Source: Achromobacter deleyi
Lineage (GTDB): Bacteria; Pseudomonadota; Gammaproteobacteria; Burkholderiales; Burkholderiaceae_B
Direction: 5' to 3'
Assembly (NCBI RefSeq): GCF_016127315.1
Contig: NZ_CP065997.1
Span: 868,001 to 932,000, forward strand
Length of the DNA stretch: 64,000 nt
Shown here: piece by piece, positions 28,655 to 37,608 of the stretch
Position numbering within the stretch: the first letter of the stretch is position 1
How the letters are laid out: every line of letters starts with the position of its first letter
The notes under the pieces: generated by a model
The model's input: only the letters and a program-made list of their open reading frames with translations
Database searches by the model: none
Told to the model about the DNA's origin: nothing
Position numbers and translations under genes: made by a program

Positions 28655-30103
28655 TTACGCCGGAATCGCGGCGTAGATATCGATCAGCTTCTTGCGATCG
28701 ATCTTGTGGTTGTTCGACATCGGCAGCGCCGCGCAGGCCACCAGCTCGGACGGCACCATATAGGGCGGCAGGCGCTGCCCCAGCTTATCTTTCCACCCCG
28801 TCAACGCATCCTGGGCCAGCAGGGTGGCTTCGGCCTGCTCGGCCGCCACGCCGGCGACAAAGCCGATCAGACGCACCGCGGTGCCGTCCGGCCGCCGCAG
28901 CACCGCGCAGGCGCCGCCTTCGACGCCCGGCAGGCCATGCAGGGCCTCGTCGATCTCCGCCAGCTCGATGCGATAGCCGTTCAGCTTGATCTGGTCATCC
29001 ATCCGGCCGCGGCAGAACAGCAGGCCGTCCGCATCCAGCTGCCCCAGGTCGCCGGTGCGAAAGCCGCGGCGGCCATCCTCGGCCACGAACAGCTTGACCT
29101 CGTTCAGGTCCTGGCGGTTCAGGTAGCCGCGCATGACGTGGGCGCCGATGATGCAGATCTCGCCGTCCTCGATGCGCAATTCGCTATCGGGCTTGGCATG
29201 GCCGACGGGCAGCGGATCGTGCGCCGCCAGCACCGCGTCGGTGATGGCGACCCAGGTCGTGGCCACGGTGGCCTCGGTCGGACCGTAGGTATTCAGGATG
29301 ACGGCGTCCGGGAAACGCTGGCGCAGTTTCTTCGCCAGCGCCGCCGGCAACGGCTCGCCGCAGAACAGGAAGGTGCGCAGCGTCGGCAGCGTGGCCGGCG
29401 AGAAATCGCGGTTGGCCAGTTGCTGGTGGGCGAACGACGGCGTCGAGACCCAGGCCGTCACGCCGTTCTGCGCCAGCCGGCTCATCCAGGTCGCGGCCGC
29501 GCCGATCTGCTCGCGCGAATTCAGCACGCAGGTGCCGCCGGCGGCCAGCGTGGCGAACACCTCGTACATCGACAGGTCGAAGCTGAATGGCGCCTGGTTC
29601 ATGAACACCGGCGCCTCGCCCAGATCGAAGCTGCCGAGCATCCAGTCGCCCAGCAGGCCGACGCTTTCGCGGCCGATCTGCACGCCCTTGGGGTCGCCGG
29701 TGCTGCCGGACGTGAACATGACGTAGGCCAGGCCGCGCTCGGCCAGCTCGGCGCCCTCGCCCGGCTCGAAGCCGCGCGCGGCCGCGTCGTAGACGGCGGC
29801 GGCGCGCACGATTTCGACGATGCGGCGCAGGCGCTCGGGCGGATAGATGGTGTCGACCGGCACGAACGGCGCGCCGACCAGCAGCGCGCCCACCATGGCG
29901 ACGAAGAACGAGGCTTCCTTGTGGCCATAGATGGCGACCGGCACGTCCGGCGCCGCGCCATGCGCGCGCGCCTCGTCGGCCCAGGCCGTGGCTTCGTCGC
30001 GCAGTTGCGCCCAGGTCAGGCTGCGGTCGGCGCCGACCACCGCGAGCGCGTCGGGCGCGCGCGCGGAGTCAACGAACTGGAAGGTCTTCAGGTCGAAACG
30101 CAT
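28655..30103 (-). CDS. dltA: D-alanine--carrier-protein ligase DltA
   Basis: The 482-residue adenylate-forming enzyme activates D-alanine with ATP and loads it onto the carrier DltC in the cytosol. ANL-family motifs are YVMFTSGSTGDPKGV (P-loop-like A3), NTYGPTEATVA (A5), FRTGDLG (A7) and the hinge GRMDDQIKLNGYRIEL (A8). The invariant Lys is within NHKIDRKKL near the C-terminus. It is the last gene of a minus-strand operon dltC-dltD-dltX-dltB-dltA. In Bordetella the equivalent dra genes add D-alanine to an outer-membrane component and raise resistance to antimicrobial peptides. Confidence 0.92.
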   Translation of the reverse strand: MRFDLKTFQFVDSARAPDALAVVGADRSLTWAQLRDEATAWADEARAHGAAPDVPVAIYGHKEASFFVAMVGALLVGAPFVPVDTIYPPERLRRIVEIVRAAAVYDAAARGFEPGEGAELAERGLAYVMFTSGSTGDPKGVQIGRESVGLLGDWMLGSFDLGEAPVFMNQAPFSFDLSMYEVFATLAAGGTCVLNSREQIGAAATWMSRLAQNGVTAWVSTPSFAHQQLANRDFSPATLPTLRTFLFCGEPLPAALAKKLRQRFPDAVILNTYGPTEATVATTWVAITDAVLAAHDPLPVGHAKPDSELRIEDGEICIIGAHVMRGYLNRQDLNEVKLFVAEDGRRGFRTGDLGQLDADGLLFCRGRMDDQIKLNGYRIELAEIDEALHGLPGVEGGACAVLRRPDGTAVRLIGFVAGVAAEQAEATLLAQDALTGWKDKLGQRLPPYMVPSELVACAALPMSNNHKIDRKKLIDIYAAIPA

Positions 30104-30119
30104 GCCGAAACTCCGGGCA

Positions 30120-31247
30120 TCAGATGGGACTGCGACCGCTGAACACGTAAAGCGCCAGGGCAGCCAGAATCAAAGTGAGGACGCGCCCGAGGAAACGCAT
30201 GACGGGCCGCGCCAGCGTGGCCTGCAGGGCCGGGCGGGTGCGCGCCGCGTTGATCAGCAGGTTGTGGCCCACCGAGTACGCGCCGAACATCAGGCCGCTG
30301 ACGATGTAGTGCACCGACAGGCCGTTCCACACGCCCATCGCCAGCAGCGTGGCGAAGATGCCGATGTTCTGCGCCGCCATCCGGTGGCGCGAGAAGAACG
30401 AGGTCTTGCTCAGCGCCTTGTAGATCGGCATGAACACCACGTCGCGCAGCCACTCGGACAGGCTGATGTGCCAACGGCGCCAGAAGTCCTGCGGATTGAG
30501 CGTCGCCAGCGGGTTGCGGAAGTTGATCGGCAGGGTGAAGCCGAACAACATGCCGATACCGATGGCCATGGTGGAATAGCCGGCGAAATCGAAGAACAGG
30601 TAGGCGCTGTAGAGCGAGGCGTTCAGCGCCACGCCGGTGAACGAGTAGTCGTGCGCGTCCAGGGTCGACAGGCCGTAGCGCCAGATCAGCTCGGCCAGGC
30701 CGAACTTCTGGATCACGCCCAGCATGATCAGTTCCAGGCCCGCCAGCCAGGTGTTCAGGTTCACGCCTTCGTAGCCGCGCTTGAGATCGGCCTGGAAGCT
30801 GCGCCAGCGGTACATCGGACCGGCCAGCAGCGTCAGCGGGAAGAACAGGTAGATGAAGTAATCCAGCGGCGACACGCGCTCGTTGCGCGGCGCGAACAGC
30901 AGCACGTCGATGGCGCGGAAGGTGGCGAACGACAGGCCCAGCATCGCGCCCAGGTGCGAGACGCCGGTCTTCACCAGCAGCAGCGGCGTCATCGTGATGA
31001 TGACGGCCAGCCAGGTCGGGATGTATTTGCGGCGCATGGCCCACAGCGCGCTGCCCGAAATGGCCAGCAGCGCGATCGGCTGATAGGGACGCGCCCAGAA
31101 CACCGCCATCCACACGCCCAGGCAGATCACGCCGATGATGTGGCGATAACCGATGCGCAGGGGCATGCCGAACGAACGGTACGCCAACAGACCCAGCCCG
31201 CCGAACAGGGCGCCGCCGAAGAAGCTCAAGCTTGCGAACAATTCCAT
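30120..31247 (-). CDS. dltB: MBOAT D-alanyl transferase DltB
   Basis: The 375-residue polytopic membrane protein is of the membrane-bound O-acyltransferase family. The MBOAT signature LNPQDFWRRWHISLSEWLRDVVFMPIY contains the catalytic His. FFDFAGYSTMAIGIGMLFGF is the preceding conserved block. In the dlt system DltB takes D-alanine from DltC and passes it across the inner membrane. It starts seven bases after the stop of the small dltX-like gene and is followed by dltA, which shows a single transcription unit. Confidence 0.93.
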   Translation of the reverse strand: MELFASLSFFGGALFGGLGLLAYRSFGMPLRIGYRHIIGVICLGVWMAVFWARPYQPIALLAISGSALWAMRRKYIPTWLAVIITMTPLLLVKTGVSHLGAMLGLSFATFRAIDVLLFAPRNERVSPLDYFIYLFFPLTLLAGPMYRWRSFQADLKRGYEGVNLNTWLAGLELIMLGVIQKFGLAELIWRYGLSTLDAHDYSFTGVALNASLYSAYLFFDFAGYSTMAIGIGMLFGFTLPINFRNPLATLNPQDFWRRWHISLSEWLRDVVFMPIYKALSKTSFFSRHRMAAQNIGIFATLLAMGVWNGLSVHYIVSGLMFGAYSVGHNLLINAARTRPALQATLARPVMRFLGRVLTLILAALALYVFSGRSPI

Positions 31248-31254
31248 GCTGCGG

Positions 31255-31461
31255 TCAGAACTGTTGATATTGGAATTCGACCTTGATAGGTCCGCCGCTA
31301 CCCGTGGTGGGCTGCGCCTGCAGCACGAACACCAGGATCACCCCGATATACAGGCAGAGATGCCAGAAGAAGCGGCGCCCCCAGGCCTTGACCGCCTTGC
31401 GGGCGTCCGGCCCCTGGGCGGCGCCGTCCGGCGTCGCATCGGTTTTCTGAGAGGGGTTCAT
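31255..31461 (-). CDS. dltX: DltX-like small membrane protein
   Basis: The 68-residue protein has a charged N-terminus, one transmembrane helix (FFWHLCLYIGVILVFVLQ, about residues 33-50) and ends in FQYQQF at the extreme C-terminus. Gram-positive DltX is likewise a one-helix protein ending in an F-x-Y-x-x-F motif, whose Tyr is thought to carry D-alanine on the outer face between DltB and DltD. Position in the operon, size, topology and last residues all fit. The start overlaps the dltD stop as ATGA. Overall sequence identity to Gram-positive DltX cannot be judged here. Confidence 0.75.
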   Translation of the reverse strand: MNPSQKTDATPDGAAQGPDARKAVKAWGRRFFWHLCLYIGVILVFVLQAQPTTGSGGPIKVEFQYQQF

Positions 31462-32636
31462 CGGGAAAAGTACTCCGCAATGCCTTGGTCCGCCATCGCC
31501 CAACCGAGCTCGGCCAGATGCATGTCATCACGCACCATGCCCGGTTCGAAGGGAATGCTGTACATATCGAGGCAACCCATCTGGTAGCGCTGGCACATGC
31601 CGGTGATGGCGGCCACCACCGGGTCGAAGCGCTCGACGTCCAGGATGAGCTTGGGATTGAACGGCTGGATCACGAAGTAGGCCTTGACCTTGCGCCGTTG
31701 CAGCAAGGCCATGACACGCGACAGGTCGCCCAGCTCGGTGCGGGTGAGCGGATCGACGTTGGCGAACTCGTTGCGCGCCGGCGAATACAGCGGCGCCAGG
31801 TACTGCTTGTAGTAGTCGTCGCGCACGTCGTAGGGATTGTTGCTGCCCAACTGGTGCTCGACTTCGCGTGCTTCATGCGTCAGGCGCGACCACTGGCCGG
31901 AATTGAGCTTGGCCGACAGGGGCCACGAGACGAAGCGGTGCGCGGGCACCGACAGCTTGCTGCGCGGACGGTCGGGCGCGGGTTCCTTGCGCGCGTTCCA
32001 CCACAGCGACAGCTTGTCCTTGAGCTCGGCGACCTGGCCATTGGCGATCAGCCACAGCAGGCCCCAGTTGGCGTTGTCGCTGATCCAGGTCTGCATCTGT
32101 TCGCGCGTGCTGGGCTTGTCCCAGAGGCGTTCCCAGACCGGGCCGGTCACGTGCTCGGCGAACGCGCTGCGCGGCAGCTGGCCGCCCGAGGCGAACCAGG
32201 CTGGCGACACCATGATCACCAGCCGCGTGTTCGGCGTCAGCGAATCGGCCACCGACTCGAGCACGCTGACAATGCCGTACGACTGGAACATGGCGTGGCC
32301 GTAGGCCAGCGTCGGCACCTTCAGTTCTTCGGGGAAGAAGCGGTAAGGCACGAAACGCAGGTCATGGCTGGACAATTCGGACGAACCGAGCACCACCAGC
32401 GTCCCGTCGCTGAGCGCATTGCCCAGCCGGTTCAGGTTGACGTGCTGCGTGCCCCAATCCGGCCCCAGATTGGGCAGGTAGTTGCTCTTGGACGCCGCCA
32501 CCGTGGAAACCGGATTGACGATGCTGGACAGCACGTCGTCCGCGCCACAAAAGGCCCCATACGCCAGCGCCACCGCCGTGGTGGCTGCTGCAACGTGGGA
32601 CAACAGGCGGGTATTGCTAAATATTGGCAGCGACAT
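31458..32636 (-). CDS. dltD: D-alanyl transfer protein DltD
   Basis: The 392-residue protein has an N-terminal membrane anchor (HVAAATTAVALAYGAF) and a large extracytoplasmic SGNH-like domain. VVLGSSELSSHD contains the nucleophile Ser, and the C-terminal block MVRDDMHLAELGW has the Asp-x-x-His pair. DltD catalyses the final transfer of D-alanine to the surface polymer. Here that target must be a Gram-negative envelope component rather than lipoteichoic acid. The start at 32636 overlaps the dltC stop by about 20 bp, and its stop overlaps the dltX start, so translation is coupled. Confidence 0.9.
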   Translation of the reverse strand: MSLPIFSNTRLLSHVAAATTAVALAYGAFCGADDVLSSIVNPVSTVAASKSNYLPNLGPDWGTQHVNLNRLGNALSDGTLVVLGSSELSSHDLRFVPYRFFPEELKVPTLAYGHAMFQSYGIVSVLESVADSLTPNTRLVIMVSPAWFASGGQLPRSAFAEHVTGPVWERLWDKPSTREQMQTWISDNANWGLLWLIANGQVAELKDKLSLWWNARKEPAPDRPRSKLSVPAHRFVSWPLSAKLNSGQWSRLTHEAREVEHQLGSNNPYDVRDDYYKQYLAPLYSPARNEFANVDPLTRTELGDLSRVMALLQRRKVKAYFVIQPFNPKLILDVERFDPVVAAITGMCQRYQMGCLDMYSIPFEPGMVRDDMHLAELGWAMADQGIAEYFSR

Positions 32637-32853
32637 AGCCGGCGAGCGTGCGGACCGACTGCAGATGCTCCGCGATCTCGGGAGCCGGAATGCTGCAGCC
32701 GTACTCCGCCTCGACCGCCAGCGTGATATCCACGGCGGCGAGCGAGTCGACCAGGCCAGTGGCAATCAGTTGCGTATCGGGAGTGACTTTCTTCATGACG
32801 ATCGACTCAACGATAGAGCCGATCTTGGTGTGGAGTTCTTGCTCGGTATGCAT
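32617..32853 (-). CDS. dltC: D-alanyl carrier protein DltC
   Basis: The 78-residue acyl-carrier-type protein has the phosphopantetheine site GLVDSLAAVDITL (Ser37). DltA loads D-alanine onto its prosthetic group and DltB receives it. It is the promoter-proximal gene of the operon, unlike many Gram-positive operons where dltA comes first. I chose ATG 32853 (MHTEQELHTK) because carrier proteins of this family begin about 36 residues before the modified Ser. Confidence 0.92.
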   Translation of the reverse strand: MHTEQELHTKIGSIVESIVMKKVTPDTQLIATGLVDSLAAVDITLAVEAEYGCSIPAPEIAEHLQSVRTLAGYVAANI

Positions 32854-33288
32854 AGAGAGTGCGGCGTTACATTGCCTCGTCGGCAAAATATTCCCCGCCC
32901 CGAGATACAGGACGGCGAGTATACAAAAAATCGCTGAAAATCGACTGACATTCACAGCATCCTGGAGCGCCCCGCCGACGCACTTGGTTACATCAAAGTC
33001 GGGCGGCGAGATCGCTCACGGATGCAATCATGGCACTACAAACGTCGAATCGCCATGAAACTTACAGACCAAATCGCTATAAAAAGCGCGTAAACGTAAC
33101 GCTTGCGGGTAAATACCGGGTGCTGCGTTGCAGCGGAACGACAGATTTCCGCGCGGCATCCGTCCCCTGCCCCATTGGCGGTCCTGTTGGTGAGCCCTTT
33201 TGGCGGCCCCCAAAGGCCCGCCATCGCAGCCACCCAAAAACAGAAAAGCCCGCTTTCGCGGGCTTTTCCATTGGCCGACGCCAACCTT
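32854..33288. other. Intergenic region upstream of dltC
   Basis: The 435-bp gap carries the dlt promoter region in AT-richer DNA at about 32880-32950. Near its far end is the terminator of the next minus-strand gene (33243-33268). I see no further gene or named site. Confidence 0.4.
33243..33268. terminator. Bidirectional rho-independent terminator
   Basis: A stem GAAAAGCCCGC / GCGGGCTTTTC with a 4-nt loop lies 20 bp past the glycine-zipper gene stop. T-rich sequence follows on the minus strand. Confidence 0.85.
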
Positions 33289-33792
33289 TTACATCGGCGT
33301 GACGCGCGTGGGACCAGCGCCGCTGATGACCTGCACGCGCTGGCCGACGCTGATCGGCACATCGGCTTCCTGGGCCACGACGCGGGTTTCGCCGTTATCC
33401 AGGCGCACCGTGATTTCGTAGCCGGAATTCTTGCCGACCTGGTTTTCCACCGCGTTACCCGCCAGGGCACCAAGGATGGCGCCGCCGACGGTGGCGATGG
33501 TGCGGCCCGTGCCGCCACCGATGGCGTTGCCCGCCACGCCGCCCAGTGCGCCGCCAGCCAGCATGCCGACGCCGCTGGACTTGTCGTTCTGGATGACGAT
33601 GGGACGCACGCCCGTTACCGTGCCCGTGCGGACGATCTGCTCGCGCTGGGCTTGATCATAGCTATACACACCGCTGGACGCGCTGCGATTGGCACAACCG
33701 CCCAGGACAGCCATCGAGGTCACGATGGCAGCCACGGCCAGCCACCGGCCAGTACGCGGCGTCAACAAGGAAAAGGTTTTGCTTTGGTTCAT
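33289..33792 (-). CDS. Glycine-zipper outer-membrane lipoprotein (SlyB/PcpY-like)
   Basis: The 167-residue lipoprotein has signal and lipobox VLGGC (lipidated Cys near residue 33). A glycine-zipper 2TM segment follows (GVGMLAGGALGGVAGNAIGGGTGRTIATVGGAILGALAGNAVE). A small C-terminal domain (YEITVRLDNGETRVVAQEADVPISVGQRVQVI) completes it. This layout is that of the SlyB/17-kDa surface antigen family, envelope-integrity lipoproteins often under stress control. ATG 33792 has GAGGAG just upstream. It stands alone between two terminators. Confidence 0.9.
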   Translation of the reverse strand: MNQSKTFSLLTPRTGRWLAVAAIVTSMAVLGGCANRSASSGVYSYDQAQREQIVRTGTVTGVRPIVIQNDKSSGVGMLAGGALGGVAGNAIGGGTGRTIATVGGAILGALAGNAVENQVGKNSGYEITVRLDNGETRVVAQEADVPISVGQRVQVISGAGPTRVTPM

Positions 33793-33906
33793 TTGGACTC
33801 CTCGATCGGGGACTGCCGACGCTCTGATCATACTCTGCCCAGACAGGACGGCAGCCTAACGTGCAACACACTGAAACTCACCGCCATGGGCGGAAAACCG
33901 ATTTGC

Positions 33907-33943
33907 AAACCGGCCGCGGTGTTCTCACGCCGCGGCCGGTTTT
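33907..33943. terminator. Terminator after the pfkB-family gene
   Basis: A 13-bp perfect stem (AAACCGGCCGCGG / CCGCGGCCGGTTT) ends the minus-strand block that starts at aroQ/accB. Confidence 0.75.
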
Positions 33944-34010
33944 CTTGACTGCAATTCGACCATCCCGGCCGCTACAGGTTCCCGAAGCGGCCCAGGGCTG
34001 ACGACGGGGT

Positions 34011-34952
34011 TCAGGCCGGCAGATGGATGCCGTAGGTGGCGTGCAGCACGGCGTCGATCTCGGCGCGCGAGGGCGCGTGGTTCTGCGGACCGCGCGAGGC
34101 GATCTTGATGGCGCCCATGACGTTGCCCAGGCGGCAGCTGTCTTCCCAGTTCCAGCCGCTGGTCAGGCCATAGAGCAGGCCGCCGCGCTGCGCGTCGCCG
34201 CAACCGGTGGGGTCGACCACCTGGGTGGCGCGTACCGGGGCGATCTGGATGGTCTTGCCGTCGGTCAGCAGCGTGGCGCCTTCGGCGCCGCGGGTCACGA
34301 CCACGGCCTGCAGCTTGGTGGCGATGTCGGCCATGCTGCGGCCGGTGCGTTGTTCCACCACGCCGGCTTCATAGTCGTTGACCGTCAGGGCCTGCGCCAG
34401 GCCGAGCATGCGTTCCAGGTCGGCGCCGTCGAACAGCGGCATGGCCTGGCCCAGGTCGAAGATGAAGGGGATGCCCTGCTTATGCAGGCGCTCGGCGTGG
34501 GCGAACATGCCTTCCTTGGCGTCCGGGGCGACGATGCCCCAGGCGGCCTTGGCGTCGCTCAGGTCGTTGCTGGCGGAGAAGGACATGGCGCCCGGGTGGA
34601 ACGCGGTGATCTGGTTGTCGTCCAGGTCGGTGGTGATGAAGCACTGCGCGGTGAAGGTGCCGGGCACGACCTTGACTCGGCTGGTGTCGATACCGAGGCC
34701 GCCCAGGCGCTCGAGGTATTCGCCGGCGTCCTCGCCCACGGTGGCCACCGGCACGGGCTTGCCGCCCAGCAGATTCATGTTGTAGGCGATGTTGCCGGAG
34801 CAGCCGCCGTATTCCTTGCGCATGCTGGGAACCAGGAACGACACGCTCAGGGATTGGATGCGGTCGGCCAGGATGTGTTCCTTGAAGCGGCCTTCGAACA
34901 CCGCGATGGTGTCGAACGCCATCGAACCGCAGACCAGAACAGGGGTTGCCAT
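34011..34952 (-). CDS. PfkB-family carbohydrate/nucleoside kinase
   Basis: The 313-residue sugar or nucleoside kinase belongs to the PfkB family. It has the N-terminal GG signature (YGGCSGNIAYNMNLLGG), a mid motif TVNDYEAG and the C-terminal anion-hole motif VVDPTGCGDAQRGGLLYGL, where Asp is the catalytic base. The usual GAGD reads GCGD. Betaproteobacterial relatives in this position are usually annotated as adenosine kinase-like, but the substrate is not proven. I prefer ATG 34952 because an AAGGA site is well spaced before it; an ATG three codons earlier is possible. It follows the DUF3426 gene after 12 bp. Confidence 0.88.
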   Translation of the reverse strand: MATPVLVCGSMAFDTIAVFEGRFKEHILADRIQSLSVSFLVPSMRKEYGGCSGNIAYNMNLLGGKPVPVATVGEDAGEYLERLGGLGIDTSRVKVVPGTFTAQCFITTDLDDNQITAFHPGAMSFSASNDLSDAKAAWGIVAPDAKEGMFAHAERLHKQGIPFIFDLGQAMPLFDGADLERMLGLAQALTVNDYEAGVVEQRTGRSMADIATKLQAVVVTRGAEGATLLTDGKTIQIAPVRATQVVDPTGCGDAQRGGLLYGLTSGWNWEDSCRLGNVMGAIKIASRGPQNHAPSRAEIDAVLHATYGIHLPA

Positions 34953-34964
34953 GAATGTCATCCT

Positions 34965-36560
34965 TCAGGGAAAGAACTTGTCGAGTTGGTAGCCGTTGAC
35001 CTGGACACCGGTCACTTCAATCGGCACGGAAATCTTCAGTTCGCCCGCCGGTCCGAAGGGACCGCGCAACTGCTCGGGCGTCAGGTAATTCTCGGGCATC
35101 AGTACCCGCCGCACCACCACGGTGTCCGACAAATCAGTCAGGTCCAGCACCAGCGCGGGCCAGTGCTGCGGCTTGTCGTAGCGATTGCGCAGGACCAGGT
35201 TCAACACCAGCCGGGTGCGGCCGTCGTCGATGGCGGCGGCGCCCGTGGGCGGCTGCAGCGACGACGAGGAAATCGCGATCCGCTCGAGGCGGCGCGCGTA
35301 GCCGACCGTGCAGCCGAGCGGCTTGCAGACGGTCTCGAGCGCGGGCCGCAGGACCGGCACGGAGTTGGCGATATCGATGCGGTACACGTACAGCAGCTGC
35401 AAGCCCAACGCGATCAGGCCGAGCAGGCAGGCGTAGCCCCACAGCTTGCGCAGCAGGCCGCGGCGCTCCTGGCGGTCCTGGTCGAGGAATTCGGGCGGCG
35501 CGCGGCCGACGTCGGTGGCGCTGGAATAGCGCGTGCGCGTGTCGCCCAGGATCGGTTCCGGCGAATCCTCGTCGCGCTCGGGATCGGCATCGACGCCGTC
35601 GTGAGGGTCATCGTGATGCCTGTCGCGATCGTCGTCGTGATCCGTGTCGCGGTCATCCTCGTCATCGTCATGGCGCGAATCGGCGGCGTCGTCACGCACC
35701 ACGAAGACCGGCTCGGCCGGCCGGGTGGCGCGCGGTGCGTCCCAGCGCGCGCTGTCGCGCACCGCCACGATGGGCTCGTCGCGCGGCGCGGCGGGTTCCT
35801 GCCAGCGCGGCGGCCGGGCCAGGCGCGGCTCGTCGTCGTAGCGGTCGAGGTCTTCGTTTTCGTCTTCGTCGTCATCGCCCTCTTCCGCCAGCGCGGCGTC
35901 GGGTTCGATGCGGCGGCGGATGTCGTCGCGGCCGCGCAGCACCGCCGGCGGCATCGCCGGGGGCTCGACGCGCGGCGAGGGACTGGCGGCCAAAGCCGTC
36001 GGCGCGATGGCGGGCGGCGGCGTGACGGGCCAGGCCGCATCCTCGCGCGCAGCAGGCGCCAGGAAAGGCTCGTCGGGCAGGTCGTCCCAGGGCGCCACGG
36101 CGCGCGGCTCGGCGGACGGCCGTTGCACCAAGGGCGGCGGCTCGTCGGCGGCGGCCGGCGCGGACGGCGCCAGGACCGGCGCGGCGATCACCGAGGCAGC
36201 GATGGGAGGAACGGGCCGGGTGGCGGCCGGCGACGGGACGGCCCCCGAGGCGCCCGTGGCTGGCAGGCCGGCGGGGGGAATAGCGGGAACGGGGACGTGA
36301 GCGGGCGGCGTGTCCGTCGCCGGGATGCCCGCAGCCGGTACGCCCGCAGCCGGTACGCCCGATGCCGGTACGCCCGATGCCGGTACGCCCGCAGCCGGGA
36401 TGCCCGCAGCCGGTATGCCCGCCTCAGGCAGCAGGCAGGCGCGGCCGTCGAACACGGTAGCGCAGGCGCCGCAACGCACCAGGCCGTTGCGGACCCGGAG
36501 CTGGTCGGGCACCACCTTGAATGACGTGCCGCATTGCGGGCAGCGGGTGGTCAGGGCCAT
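34965..36560 (-). CDS. Zinc-ribbon and DUF3426 membrane protein
   Basis: The 531-residue protein starts with a zinc ribbon (CPQCGTSF...VRCGACATVF, Cys 7, 10, 30 and 33). Next is an Ala/Gly/Pro repeat block (about 47-81), then a long disordered region rich in Pro, then Asp/Arg/His (DDDEDDRDTDHDDDRDRHHDD). A transmembrane helix (YACLLGLIALGLQLLYVY) and the DUF3426 domain close it. DUF3426 proteins are regularly encoded directly after prmA in betaproteobacteria. Their function is unknown, although an MJ0042-type zinc finger and one membrane span are constant. The repeats and the disordered region vary in length between relatives. Confidence 0.9.
   Translation of the reverse strand: MALTTRCPQCGTSFKVVPDQLRVRNGLVRCGACATVFDGRACLLPEAGIPAAGIPAAGVPASGVPASGVPAAGVPAAGIPATDTPPAHVPVPAIPPAGLPATGASGAVPSPAATRPVPPIAASVIAAPVLAPSAPAAADEPPPLVQRPSAEPRAVAPWDDLPDEPFLAPAAREDAAWPVTPPPAIAPTALAASPSPRVEPPAMPPAVLRGRDDIRRRIEPDAALAEEGDDDEDENEDLDRYDDEPRLARPPRWQEPAAPRDEPIVAVRDSARWDAPRATRPAEPVFVVRDDAADSRHDDDEDDRDTDHDDDRDRHHDDPHDGVDADPERDEDSPEPILGDTRTRYSSATDVGRAPPEFLDQDRQERRGLLRKLWGYACLLGLIALGLQLLYVYRIDIANSVPVLRPALETVCKPLGCTVGYARRLERIAISSSSLQPPTGAAAIDDGRTRLVLNLVLRNRYDKPQHWPALVLDLTDLSDTVVVRRVLMPENYLTPEQLRGPFGPAGELKISVPIEVTGVQVNGYQLDKFFP
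36318..36422 (-). repeat. 15-bp tandem repeats encoding AG(I/V)PA
   Basis: Seven consecutive 15-bp units in the DUF3426 gene encode AGIPA, AGVPA or SGVPA. Several neighbouring units are nearly identical in DNA, which suggests recent duplication. Confidence 0.85.
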
Positions 36561-36583
36561 GGCGCGATCCAGCGAAAACGGAC

Positions 36584-37510
36584 TCAGGCCTTCTGGCCGT
36601 GCAGGCAGACCCAGCCGTCACGGGCGCGCCAGACCGACATGGCGATCCAGGGCGCGTAGGCGGCGGCGACTTCCTCGGCCTGCCGTTCCAGCACGCCGGA
36701 CAGCACCAGGTGGCCGCCCGCGGCAACGCGGCCGGCGAGCATGGGCGCCAGCACCTTCAACGGGTTGGACAGGATGTTGGCCACCACCACTTCGAAGGTG
36801 CCATCGGCCAGGCCGTCGGGCAACATGGCCTGCAGTTCGACGTGGTTGACCTCGGCGTTGAAGACCGTGCTCTGCACCGCCTGGGCGTCGATGTCGACGG
36901 CCTGGGTCGGGCCGGCGCCCAGCTTGCGCGCGGCGATGGCCAGGATGCCCGAGCCGCAGCCGTAGTCCAGCAGGGTCGCGCCCTTGGGCAGTTCGGCTTC
37001 CAGCCAGGCCAGGCACAGGTGCGTGGTCGGATGGCTGCCGGTGCCGAAGGCCAGGCCCGGATCGAGTTCGATATGGATGGCGCCGTCCGCGGCCTCGGCC
37101 GCTTCCAGGCCCGGCACGTCCGGGCTGTCGCGGTGCCAGCTGGGCACGATCCAGAGACGCTCGGCGATGTGGATCGGGCCGAACTGCGATTGCGTCAGGC
37201 GCACCCAGTCGGCGTCCGGCACGTCGCGCAGGCTCCAGCCGGCGAACAGCGCCGGGTCCAGTTCACCCGCGGCGGCGGCTTCTTCCATGATCTGCGCGGG
37301 ATCGGCTCCGTCCGGCAGCAGGGCCACGACGCGATTGCGTTCCCAGGCCTGCACATCGGGCTCGGTGCCCGGCTCGCCGAACAGCGGACGCTCGTCGTCG
37401 GTGCCCAGGTCGGCGTCCTCGACGGACACCGACAGCACGCCGGCTTCCAGCAGGGCGTCGGACAGGGCCTCGGCTTGCGCCTCCTGGCAGTGGAGCACGA
37501 GTTCACGCAT
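36584..37510 (-). CDS. prmA: Ribosomal protein L11 methyltransferase
   Basis: The 308-residue S-adenosylmethionine-dependent enzyme trimethylates ribosomal protein L11. The N-terminal substrate-recognition domain ([32 protein letters not shown]) is followed by the Rossmann domain. Its AdoMet motif is [19 protein letters not shown] and the substrate-side motif is [23 protein letters not shown] is characteristic of PrmA. It lies after accC across a terminator and 23 bp before the DUF3426 gene. Confidence 0.97.
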   Translation of the reverse strand: MRELVLHCQEAQAEALSDALLEAGVLSVSVEDADLGTDDERPLFGEPGTEPDVQAWERNRVVALLPDGADPAQIMEEAAAAGELDPALFAGWSLRDVPDADWVRLTQSQFGPIHIAERLWIVPSWHRDSPDVPGLEAAEAADGAIHIELDPGLAFGTGSHPTTHLCLAWLEAELPKGATLLDYGCGSGILAIAARKLGAGPTQAVDIDAQAVQSTVFNAEVNHVELQAMLPDGLADGTFEVVVANILSNPLKVLAPMLAGRVAAGGHLVLSGVLERQAEEVAAAYAPWIAMSVWRARDGWVCLHGQKA

Positions 37511-37576
37511 GATGATTCTTCCATCTGGCCAACGGGCCGCGGCAACGCCGCGGCCCGATCAGCCGGTTAAGGCAGT

Positions 37577-37598
37577 AAAAAAGGGGCCAAGGGCCCCT
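37577..37598 (-). terminator. Rho-independent terminator of accBC
   Basis: Read on the minus strand, an AGGGGCC / GGCCCCT stem with a 3-nt loop is followed by six T. It lies just past the accC stop. Confidence 0.85.
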
Positions 37599-37608
37599 AT
37601 TGTGCTGG

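Noticed and set aside
33036..33288. Extra small gene upstream of dltC
   Set aside because: Frames here are Arg/Pro-rich, lack ribosome sites and cross the clear terminator at 33243-33268.
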